Made by a program: the position numbers and the translations under genes | IMG/VR virus record: IMGVR_UViG_3300049914_000114 | Location: 1 to 39,699 of that record | Length of the DNA: 39,699 bases | Direction: 5' to 3' (one strand) | Source of the DNA: a virus | Part shown: piece by piece, positions 12,766 through 22,100 of the stretch | Numbering within the stretch: position 1 is the first letter of the stretch | How the letters are laid out: every line of letters starts with the position of its first letter | Notes under the pieces: generated by a model | What the model was told of the DNA's origin: nothing | What the model saw: only the letters and a program-made list of their open reading frames with translations | Databases searched by the model: none

Positions 12766-12939
12766 TTATGTCCACTCCGGCCATTTCCCCTGCGCTTCCG
12801 TGATCTGGGCGATCAACTCATCCTTATTCTCGATATTAGAACTGGAGAGAAGGTCTTTGACCTCACTCACAATTTCTGGCCCATTTTTTATCAAAGCCAA
12901 AACCATATTTGTCAAGAATAGTAACATAGTCTCGCTCAT
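12766..12939 (-). CDS. Small protein overlapping the lipoprotein gene
   Basis: A 57-residue protein with AAAGGAGAAATAATCC before its ATG at 12939. Residues 4-17 are hydrophobic (TMLLFLTNMVLALI) and the remainder is a charged helix ending GKWPEWT. The first 77 bases overlap the end of the lipoprotein gene in another frame. That arrangement recalls overlapping lysis genes, although here the lipoprotein is upstream. It is the last gene before the late terminator. It may be a membrane-associated accessory lysis protein. Confidence 0.55.
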   Translation of the reverse strand: MSETMLLFLTNMVLALIKNGPEIVSEVKDLLSSSNIENKDELIAQITEAQGKWPEWT

Positions 12940-13339
12940 GGATTATTTCTCCTTTCGATAGAATTTTGTACTGTTTAAGTAGACTCACGAAGTCTGCCAT
13001 GACGGTGTTAAACTGACTCATTAGCGTATTGAATTGTGCTAATAGCTGTTGGGTCTGGACGGCATCCGTTGCATTGATCGCCAGTTTTAAAACATCCCCT
13101 GCCTTAATATAGATTGATCGTGCGTCATTGTTCACCTTTTTCAGCATGGCGCATTTATCAGCAGGGAGTAAGTTTTGGTCACACGAAGGTTTAGCCACTT
13201 GATAATAAGTGGCCCCCAAAGTGCCTGCGGCTTTATAGGCCTGAGTGGTTTTGGTCTGCCAGCCGGCACAGCCAACCAATGTTAACATGACCAGGATAAC
13301 AAAAAGCAACCCAATGAATGTGAAACCTTTTCTTTTCAT
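12863..13339 (-). CDS. Lipoprotein, possible outer spanin-type component
   Basis: A 158-residue protein starting at ATG 13339 after GGAGGATTTATCTT. Signal peptide with a clear lipobox: after basic MKRKG comes FIGLLFVILVMLTLVGC, with LVGC as the processing site (Cys24). The mature protein is helical with pairs of Cys and a Gln-rich segment near residues 90-115. Location between the holin-like gene and the end of the lysis region suggests an outer-membrane anchored lysis protein. Rz1 proteins are usually much shorter, so this is uncertain. Confidence 0.6.
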   Translation of the reverse strand: MKRKGFTFIGLLFVILVMLTLVGCAGWQTKTTQAYKAAGTLGATYYQVAKPSCDQNLLPADKCAMLKKVNNDARSIYIKAGDVLKLAINATDAVQTQQLLAQFNTLMSQFNTVMADFVSLLKQYKILSKGEIIHERDYVTILDKYGFGFDKKWARNCE

Positions 13340-13355
13340 AAGATAAATCCTCCTT

Positions 13356-13610
13356 TCATTTTGGGATATCAACGGTTTTAATAACTTGAGAAACAACTTC
13401 TTCCTTAACCAATTTGTAACCGAACGGAGGGGGACTCTGTTTAATATAGGAGAAGAAGTTTAACAGAGTTGGTATTCCTCCAATGACAAAAAGTGTCCAT
13501 GTGTCTGGTATCTGTTTTAGAACCGCAATAGCAGCTAATGCCGTAATTGCTCCAGAACATATGGATGAAATAACTCCACGAAGCCACGTTCCCCAATTCA
13601 TATTATCCAT
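13356..13610 (-). CDS. Holin-like membrane protein
   Basis: An 84-residue protein starting at ATG 13610 after AAAGGAGGTGATCTA (ideal ribosome binding site). Two transmembrane segments (about residues 14-36 and 42-60) separated by QIPDTW, with a polar N-terminus and a Lys-rich C-terminus. This is class II holin topology. Found next to a DUF5675-like candidate endolysin or accessory protein and a lipoprotein, it is the best holin candidate. A one-pass protein at 14234 is the other. Confidence 0.65.
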   Translation of the reverse strand: MDNMNWGTWLRGVISSICSGAITALAAIAVLKQIPDTWTLFVIGGIPTLLNFFSYIKQSPPPFGYKLVKEEVVSQVIKTVDIPK

Positions 13611-13614
13611 TAGA

Positions 13615-13803
13615 TCACCTCCTTTCATTTATTTCTCTTTCTATTAACTCTATCATCTTCTTGCAAACATCTTGAAAATGAGGAGTTTGCGGCTGACTCT
13701 CATGAAGAAGAGCAACTAAGATTTTAGCCGTGTCCTTATCCACATGGATACTTACATCATTCTCAATTCGGTCATAATCTACCCAAACCTTAAAACCTTT
13801 CAT
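13615..13803 (-). CDS. Small uncharacterised protein in the lysis region
   Basis: A 62-residue protein immediately after the DUF5675-like gene (ATG next to its TAA). The N-terminal half is beta-rich (FKVWVDYDR...VSIHVDKDTAKI) and the C-terminal half is a charged helix. Similar short phage proteins exist with a D-x-x-T-A/K-x-I-x-V-A-L-L-H pattern. No signal peptide or TM. Function unknown. Confidence 0.5.
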   Translation of the reverse strand: MKGFKVWVDYDRIENDVSIHVDKDTAKILVALLHESQPQTPHFQDVCKKMIELIEREINERR

Positions 13804-14214
13804 TTAACTATCCTCTCGGTGAGATGTGATTGTTAACCATAATTCTTCAGTTTTCAGAGTTTCTTCGAAGAGGTCAAATAATCTGTTAAATGCAAGACGG
13901 CTCTGCCCAACAAAATCAGGACTACGGGATAAACCCACAAGAATACAACCTTCAGTATCCTCTGAAGTATTGCCCCAATGGATTCGGATTCCTTCAAAAT
14001 TTGGGACATTTAATAATAAGGGCATCAACCTTTTAAATCTTTTTGATTCATTGATAATAATCTGATATTTCCCCTCCGGTATAGCTGTTTTGCCTGGGAT
14101 TTTTATCTCCCTTACAGTGTCTTCGAGAGTAAAACAATACCAATGGAAGTTATGTGTAATTTCTCCCTGGGAACTTTTCTCGGTAAACTTTATTCGAGTT
14201 AAAACCAATTCCAA
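13804..14214 (-). CDS. DUF5675-like protein, candidate endolysin or accessory
   Basis: A 136-residue protein starting at TTG 14214 with GGAAAGG eight bases upstream; a TTG ten codons earlier (14244) lacks a site. Sequence follows the DUF5675 plan: L-x-L-T-R-x-x-F...F-x-W-Y-C-F-T-LEDTVRE, then AIPEGKYQIIIN, RFKRLMPLLLNVPNFEGIRIHWGN and EGCILVG. The H-W-G-N and G-C residues look like a catalytic site related to the L,D-transpeptidase/YkuD fold. It sits in the lysis region, so it may cut or remodel peptidoglycan. Activity is inferred. Confidence 0.65.
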   Translation of the reverse strand: MELVLTRIKFTEKSSQGEITHNFHWYCFTLEDTVREIKIPGKTAIPEGKYQIIINESKRFKRLMPLLLNVPNFEGIRIHWGNTSEDTEGCILVGLSRSPDFVGQSRLAFNRLFDLFEETLKTEELWLTITSHREDS

Positions 14215-14233
14215 GACTCTTACCTTTCCTTTC

Positions 14234-14632
14234 TTACTTCCCAATAAATAAATGTATAATCATCAGTACAATGGAGACAACCGATAATCCCGCAACAATG
14301 CTAAGACCCGTTGACCAATTGGATTGAGCACGCACCTCTTGCTTCTCCACTGCCCGTCCTTCAACTTGGCTTTTTGCCTCTCTCAATAAATTAATTTCTT
14401 TGTCAACTCTTTCGTGCGCTTGTTTACAGTCTTTTGTCTGAACCAATAATCCCCTATCGGTTGTTACTTCGGATCGTAGGGCGTTTAAATGTTCATATTT
14501 AACCTTCGCATCTTCCCTGGCTAAATTTAGAGCTTTATCAAGGGAATCAAATCTCATGTTGGTCTTTTCTTCTAATGAGTTAATTTTATCTTCAAAAAAC
14601 TCTTTCAAACTTATTGTCTCTTGATGATCCAT
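14234..14632 (-). CDS. Coiled-coil protein with C-terminal TM helix
   Basis: A 132-residue protein after GGAGGATGAA. Residues about 5-100 are a coiled coil rich in Glu, Lys, Arg and Leu. Residues 107-129 are one transmembrane helix (LSIVAGLSVVSIVLMIIHLFIG), so the protein is anchored by its C-terminus. Phages often place such proteins beside holin genes, where they may be holin partners or antiholins. The overlap with the next gene is small. Alternative: a tail-anchored structural protein. Confidence 0.55.
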   Translation of the reverse strand: MDHQETISLKEFFEDKINSLEEKTNMRFDSLDKALNLAREDAKVKYEHLNALRSEVTTDRGLLVQTKDCKQAHERVDKEINLLREAKSQVEGRAVEKQEVRAQSNWSTGLSIVAGLSVVSIVLMIIHLFIGK

Positions 14633-14664
14633 TTCATCCTCCGATCCAAACAGATTTTAATCCT

Positions 14665-15300
14665 CTACCTCGCCCAAGTGACGCTAATTGGAACAGTCAA
14701 TCCCCCTATTTCTTTTATTTCAATCAGGTATATCTTGTTATTTGTATGATTGGATATTTTTGCCCCATACTGCTGAACGCCACTGCCTGCGGATATAAAT
14801 CTCTGCTCCGTGGCTTGTGAACTTGAAATATCATTCCCGTCTCTGTCGGTAGTTATGAGGGTTACTATCAAATTATGGTGACTTGTGTCATAATCAGTAA
14901 CTTGTATCTTAAAATTACTGCCGAGGACGTCTACGCCATACCCGAATCCGAATGGATCCACCAATAAATAAGTCGTCTGTCTTGCAGGTATCCTTACCTC
15001 TGGTGGGTTATACCCCTGCCCCGAAGGACCGTAATATCCAAATCCATAGCTCGTTCTAACTCCATTTTTTGTAATGAGGGTATTACATTTCTTTGTGGTG
15101 GGGTTTATTATCACGCTACCCCATTTGCCCACAGGAGTCGGTGTGGGTTCTAAAGTAGGTACTGGTGTAGGCGTTCCCGTGGTGATAACGACCGTAACGC
15201 CATCTTTGATAGCTCCATCAATTGTCACGGTGTTTGCTGCGAAAGATGGATAAATAACGAAAAGCGAAAATAACAAAATTAGAAATAAAGTCTTTTTCAT
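14665..15300 (-). CDS. Exported protein with Pro/Thr-rich linker
   Basis: A 211-residue protein with a signal peptide (MKKTLFLILLFSLFVIYPSFA, cleavage after SFA). It continues with a short beta segment and a Thr/Pro linker near residues 42-58 (TPTPVPTLEPTPTPV), and ends in a Gly- and Tyr-rich beta-sandwich-like domain. The linker is typical of secreted bacterial proteins. It is coupled by ATGA to the DUF4434-like gene. GGAGGTAAAATCAA precedes its ATG. Probably acts outside the inner membrane; what it binds is unknown. Confidence 0.6.
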   Translation of the reverse strand: MKKTLFLILLFSLFVIYPSFAANTVTIDGAIKDGVTVVITTGTPTPVPTLEPTPTPVGKWGSVIINPTTKKCNTLITKNGVRTSYGFGYYGPSGQGYNPPEVRIPARQTTYLLVDPFGFGYGVDVLGSNFKIQVTDYDTSHHNLIVTLITTDRDGNDISSSQATEQRFISAGSGVQQYGAKISNHTNNKIYLIEIKEIGGLTVPISVTWAR

Positions 15301-16175
15301 TTGATTTTACCTCCATTGAGAAATTCGTTATTATTATAATTATCCCCCATTCCCCCATTGGTCAAAATCCAAGATGGGCCACAATCTTTTTCTTCGCAAT
15401 ACTTCTCCTCATATTCATTTTGTTTTTGAATTCTGTCCACGGGGGCAAACAACCATTGAGTTTTAGATTCATTTAATCGGAAGATTTCGATGTTGACTCT
15501 TGGAATAACATTCCTGCTATCCTTACAGGCGAGATAGTGGGCACGGATTAAATGAAGTGCTTTCACATAATCCATTGTCTTGGGTATCCTATCTCCCCAG
15601 TATGGGGGTACATTTGAGGCTCCAGTACACCCAACACCATCCTGGAGAGATGAAATATAAGTCTGCCCAAAGACACAGACTTCCTTCAGCCATTTCTTAT
15701 AAGATTTATAGACCCTATCTCTTGCGTGATGTAAACTGCTGAAATATGGGCTCCACACAATAACAGAATCCCTTGGAAGTCTGCTAAACATCTCCCTGTA
15801 GAGTGTGGCAGTTTGTTCAAAGTACCATCTACTATAAAGACAGGATAAATCTATCTCGTGGTCGATATAGTAAATGTTATCAGGATTTAAATAAATTTCT
15901 TCATTTTCTCTAATAACCATACCGATCTTTAAACCCCTTTCATGATGCCAATCGATAATCCTATTAATGGCAATGAAATCTGGTTGACCACTCCAACCCC
16001 CCCACATTAGAATATTTGGATTTTCATCGGTTGTGGCGATATTATTCTGTTTACACCATTCCACCTCATACTCCTGGGTTGATGTGGTAAGAAAGAACGA
16101 TCCTATCCTTGATTGAGTGGTATCAGAAAAAGATAAGAATAAAATAAGTATGGATAAAAAAATCAATTTCTTCAT
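15297..16175 (-). CDS. Exported TIM-barrel, DUF4434-like glycoside hydrolase candidate
   Basis: A 292-residue protein with a signal peptide (FLSILILFLSFS, cleavage near residues 20-24). The rest has a TIM-barrel pattern: VIVWSPYFSS, then the characteristic QDGVGCTG, with NIEIF later, as in DUF4434 and glycoside-hydrolase-related barrels. Conserved Asp/Glu at QD and IE are candidate acids. It starts 3 bp after the tail-tip gene's stop. A secreted polysaccharide-acting protein in a phage late operon is unusual; the substrate is unknown. Confidence 0.55.
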   Translation of the reverse strand: MKKLIFLSILILFLSFSDTTQSRIGSFFLTTSTQEYEVEWCKQNNIATTDENPNILMWGGWSGQPDFIAINRIIDWHHERGLKIGMVIRENEEIYLNPDNIYYIDHEIDLSCLYSRWYFEQTATLYREMFSRLPRDSVIVWSPYFSSLHHARDRVYKSYKKWLKEVCVFGQTYISSLQDGVGCTGASNVPPYWGDRIPKTMDYVKALHLIRAHYLACKDSRNVIPRVNIEIFRLNESKTQWLFAPVDRIQKQNEYEEKYCEEKDCGPSWILTNGGMGDNYNNNEFLNGGKIK

Positions 16176-16178
16176 CTT

Positions 16179-19100
16179 TCACTCTTCGTGCATGCAATAC
16201 ATCCAGGCAGAAAATAAATTTTTATCTACTCCCACTGTATCTTTAACAAAAAGAGATGGAAATAAAAATGTTGCTCCATCTGGGACTCTTGTGGTATGAG
16301 TTGCTTTGGGAGTAACCATATCGGTAAGATATAATTTTACTGAAGTAGCAGACCATTCGATTTTGTAGTGAATATAATTTGTATCGGCCACGACATCGGT
16401 TTCAGTCTCCTCTTCCGCCCCTTCATAAGTTCGGAGTCTCCATTTATTCGATAAAGCTGAATCGAATAAGAGTTCTACACAATCAGCGGTAGGTTGACTT
16501 GCTATTAGAGCGGCAGAATAAAGAGCAATGTCCACTTCAATATCAGAGACAGAACTTAATCTGATTTCTCCTTCTAACACCACTTTGGTGATGATTTTGC
16601 CTTCTGTCTTTCGGAGAGGACTAAAGGCTTTTGGATAGGTGGATTTAATAAGATTTCTATAAACATAAGCACCAGCCGTCATCTTCAGACATAGAACACC
16701 AGAATCATTAAATGTCCATATTTCTGAACCTCCAACGCCTGCACCTGTCCAATTAACGGATAGAGTATTATCTTCAAACTCTTCTATAAAACCTATTGAT
16801 CGCACAAAGATATCATCTGTTAACATTTTCCTTCCCACCTCCGTCCATGTACCTGCGACAAAGCATTTATATTGAATGCCTGTATCGGAAGCATAGTAAT
16901 ATTCCCCAACTCTGGGAGTTGGAGATTTATCCGCATCAAGACCCGTACCCTCAAAAGTCGTGGTAATGACATTGGCATAAGTCCCGTCAAGTTGCTTCAC
17001 CTGAGAAGTTACCTGGTCGATGGCCTCAATCGGGTCCATGATGATAATCATTGGTTCATCGACATTCGTAATTTTGAGGCCATAATACATCAGGGCATCC
17101 CTGTCTGCCGCCGCTATTGCTCTGATATCCCAAAGTTCCTCTTTCCATTGATTGAGGGTAAGTTGGCTAATGACGACATCATGAGTCTGCTCTGTTACGG
17201 CAGCCTCTCCAAAGCAAGTCTGAAAATTAGTCCCGAGGCGATCCGATTTTAAGAAGCATCTGAGGAAATTATTCACAGAAACATTCGGTCTTACCGCATC
17301 GATCGTATCGAGGATTGTGAATGAAGCAAGGGTGATTCTCTTGATTGAGAACATCCCATCATAACGCCTCACCGTGTAGAGATAGGTCGCATCAAGGGCA
17401 TGCCCTTGGATCATTCCCCATCCAGTCATTGCCAGGGTTGCGACTGTATCGAAATCTGAGATCAATAATTTCCAAACCTTCGGATCATTGGCGGATTTGA
17501 ACTCGCTGGCATAGAGATGAGTGGCGTTAATATCGAACCAAAGAGTTTCAAAAGCATATGTGGCTTCAACTGCCTTTGAGACCAGGGTACTGAAATCGGC
17601 CAATAAAAGGCGATATGCCTTCGTCGATTTGAGAGCATAGATATAGGTGGCGTCTATCGCAAGAGGCCCAATAATTCCCGAAGTATCCAAAGCCTTAAAA
17701 GCGGAAAGGGTGAGAGTATAACCATCTGCCCCGACTGTGAACTTTAGAATCCCAGGATATCCGTCTGCCATCCGGTAGGTGGAACAATAGACATTGGTGC
17801 TATCAGCCACCAGACAAGATAATGCCCCATCATAGACATAATCCGAATCATCATAGGCGATCCCTGCGTAGGAATAATTTCTGATATCGATCGCATGGAT
17901 TTGAAGTTTTGTCGCAGCAGGGCCATAAGCCATCGGCACAAAGAGGAAATACCCCTTTATGCACATCTGTGAAAAGGCATTGTTAATAGAATTTTCATCC
18001 TCATCCTGATAGGCATAGGTCTCAATCTCCTGGTAAGTTCCCCCCGTTCCAGGATCATTTGTCAGATATAATCTACAAAATTGATGATGCCCAACTCGAT
18101 CCCAGGTTTTTTCAAACCATCCTGAGCTCGCGAAGGGGCCGAAATCCTTAGCCGCTATCGACCAGTTGATTCCATCATCACTATATTGGATCTCCCAAAT
18201 AGAAGCATTGGCATCCGAAAGATAAAGTCTTATTTTCCCAATGTTCGGTAAATCGCCCCAAATGTCTCCACCTGTCCCGAAATCGATCTCGAGATAGGCC
18301 CCTTCAACCGCCGTCTCTGTATCAAAGCCTATCGTTCCAGTATCGTCATCAATCAAATTTGCTGCATCGAATGATCCCAAACCCAATTGACTGAGCATAC
18401 CGGCTGTTGGATCGTCTTGCCAAAGAGGCCCGGGGAGAGTCATCGTCGCATAGGTACTAAAATTCTCCAAACTAATCATCGTGATCTGGGGAAGGGCAAT
18501 GCCTTCGTCTCCGCCTGGTACTTGGTGCATCACGATATAGATACAATTTGTGAGTGATGAATAAATCAAACTTCTGGGGGTTCCATTGACACGGCCGAGG
18601 ACAAAATATTTGTGATCTGTTCCATCGGTCTTGACCCGATGAACCCTCAATTCGGGAATGTGGATGGCAGGCCAGGTGCAGAAATAGAGATAATCCCCAA
18701 CATGCAAGATATTGGTACAGGGAAACTCATTGAACTTGCCCATGTCTATGCAGGAAATTGTTTTGTTCAGGACATCTGCATGTGCCGGAATGGTGAGCCT
18801 AATGGCCGCATTCCCCGATCGTATATCATTGATTTCGAGATCAATCCCAATACATTCAACTAAACCCTGCGTCCCTTTGGGTTGGGTGTCCATATCTGTG
18901 AATGCAGTTATCTTAAAGAAAAGCCAATATGCCGTTTCTCCTTCAACATCGCTTTCGATCCAATCTATCGGCTGATATTGGGCCTCGAAGGTTTGCAATC
19001 CTCCGGTCTTCCATTGACAATCGCCAGACAATGAAGATTCGAGAGGCCATAGTTCCTCACCATCTGCACTATAAAAATAAGGCACTATGGTCCATGTCCC

Positions 19101-22100
19101 CACACCGGCGGTCCCTACATTCACCTGGCATCTTCTGAATTTGGTTCGACCACCGATTAAAATTCCATCACCAAAGACAGGGGTTGCCGGCATCAGATCG
19201 AAATCATTCGCAGTCGCATTATTCACTTCTGTTGTAATATCCGTATAGACAGCACCAGTTTTTAGAAATGCTTTTTTTACGGAGGCGAAATCAGCGATCC
19301 AGTTCTGAATTGAATCCATCATCTCGAGGGCAAAACTCTTGGTTCCAGCCTGAGTGATGATCTGGCCCGTAGTGGCCAACGGGAGAGGTGGCGGAGATGT
19401 CGGAATCAGAGCGGGTGCGGGTCCAGTAGGGGTATAAAAGAATGAATTCTTTATCGGACCATAATATCCTCCATCTGGTCCCAGCCAAACCACAGCGATA
19501 TAAACCGTGACCGATCTTTCCTTTTGGAATGGTATTGTAATTTGAGAACAGGTCGTTCGATAATTATATGTACCTGGCGGTGGTACGGTAAAATAACCAG
19601 CCGGAAAATCTGAATCTGTGCGAATCCACCAGAAATAATATCCCCATGCCCCGACAACATTGGAATAGGCCAATAATTGATATGAGGTTGGTTGTTCAAT
19701 TATGAGTTTAGGAATATTAGAATCGGATGTATCAGGGGTTTCGGCAATCTTGGCTATGCCTCCTTTATATTGGGTTTCACTTAGCCAGGCCGAAAAATTC
19801 TTATACCGATCGAAAGCCCTTACATCCCCCCTAAATCCTAAAGGCTTTCCATAATTTTCAGATAATTTATTCCCTTCATTTTTGGGGAATAGTTTTGTCG
19901 TGATCTCATTAACATCTTTAGTTGTTGTTCCACGATCAGACATCTTGGCGAGATATTTTTTCCCAGATTTCCATACTGTGACTTGGGCAGGATCGGGAGT
20001 CCCAGTTTCAGCGACCCAAAATCTTGAATAATTTGCTCCACTCGAAGGCCTCCTGGCTGCCGAAGATGTATGATTCTCAATGCAATGATAAGCCTGAGTA
20101 GTATCAGGATTTCCCCAAACCAAACTTGGAAGATTGTTGGCTTCAATCTTCCATTCGTAGCCCATGAAATTCCCTGCGGCATCCGTGGATTCACCCCAAT
20201 CCGCAGAGATAAAGACACGGCCGGAAGGCAACCCCGATTCAATGATTTCATCAACGACATCGATATGAAGATCAGTGGGAACGGTCGGAGCGACAGTATC
20301 GACGGTATCGGCAGATGAGGCGGTTGCACTGGCCGGCCCGGAGAAGGCCGCAGAGATGAGCCCGTCTTTGTTTTCTATTTTCAGCCAATAATAAGTAAGT
20401 GTTCCGGGAACGGCTTTCGTATCCCTAAAGGATCGTGTGGCAGCAGATTTCCGGTCAAAATAATTGGCATCACCAGGGAACGAATTTATTGTATTTTTAT
20501 ACAGTCTCCATCGTTTGATATTTTTTTCATCCGTAGGATCGGTCGGATCAGTCCATTCAAGAAGGATGAGGTCTTTTTTGCCGGTGGCTGTGAGTACAAC
20601 ACCTGCGACCCCAGGGGCCGCCGGAGACCAGGTGGTGACAGGAGATCCCGGGGTTGCCCATTCGGAATCATTCTTTTCACCAAGAGTCTTGACCTGCCAA
20701 TAAATTATGATATTACATTCAAGTTTTCCAACCCTTAATTCTATTCGATTTGCTTCACGGCAGGTCCAGGTGATCCCTCCATCCACAACGGTATTCCCTG
20801 GCGTGGTAGGCCAGGTCGGTTCTGATCCTCCTGATGATCCGGCATCGATGGTCACTTCATAATAATAGCCTGTGGTATTGGCGACCGTCGGATAACAAAA
20901 ATCACCAAGAACATAATTATTCAATGCCACCCATTCGGCGGCATCATTTGGATCTTTTATATTCTCGGTTTTCCATTTGGAAACGGTGCTTTTTCTCCAA
21001 CGAAGTTGATACCCAGACCCAGGACGGACATTATCCCAGGAAAACAGCACAAAGGAATCTACTTTTCGATCAGTCGATTCATCCTCACCTGTCGAGGCTG
21101 TCAAATTTGTTGGTATAGCCTCTGCATCTTCCCCAGATGGAAGTGTAGTCGAATAAGCGAGATGAGTTTCAACATTTACCGTTTCTTCATAGATGCTTAC
21201 ATCCTCATCAAGGCAGGTCAAAATGATTTGGTCAGTCTGATCGGTTTCATTTGATTGCACCCTAACTAAATATTGATTCCATGTCGAAGGGATATCTCTC
21301 ACAATTTGGAGTGGATCATGGGTGATTTGAATCATATCTTTTCTTTCGAGACTAATAGTTCTGGGATGGGCCGAGAAAGAAAAGACGTTAGAAAAATTCT
21401 TTCTAAGAAAATAATATTTCAGGAGTTTCAGGCATTGCTCAAAACTCGCTGTTCCAATAAATTCAAAGGTCGCATCGACATCCGCATCTCCCGCTGGCGG
21501 GTCCTGGGGCCAATAGCAATATTTGGGGATGTAATTATCAACGGGATCGGCGAAAACACCCTTGATGAACTTCCAATTATTCTGTATTCCAGCAGATGTA
21601 ATCCCTAAAGAATTCTTTCTGTTTGGATCTTCCCTTATGTCTACTTCCTTTAACTCCATGACCGAACCACTATATGAACTTACAATGAGTTTCCATTCAG
21701 CTCCACATGGAACAAAATCAGCGTGGAAATTCAAACAAATAGCTTCAAGGTTATTCAAAAATTCCTGATAGGTTGAAATTGCTCCATCAAAATAAAATGG
21801 TGTCCTCCCTCCGGCAGTATTATCACACCATGCAGCGGCATCCTTGATCGATTGTTTATTGACCAAGTTCCCCGCCATCCCACCACCATAAAGGGGATGG
21901 GTAAAGAAATCTCTTGCGATAAGAGCAGGGTTTCGGGAGTAACCTATTGATCCATCACGGGGATCATAGATTTCATTTCGGCCCTCCATAATACAAGTAA
22001 AATCAGGTAGACTTACCCAAGCGGTCGCATGGTATTTCAAACGAAAATAGGAATAACAGGTTCGTTTGTGGAGATCGGCCCAAGCTCCAAAATATCCAGG

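Noticed and set aside
18612-21608. Several plus-strand frames opposite the tail-tip gene
   Set aside because: They lie antisense to one long well-supported gene, lack ribosome binding sites and have no recognisable content.
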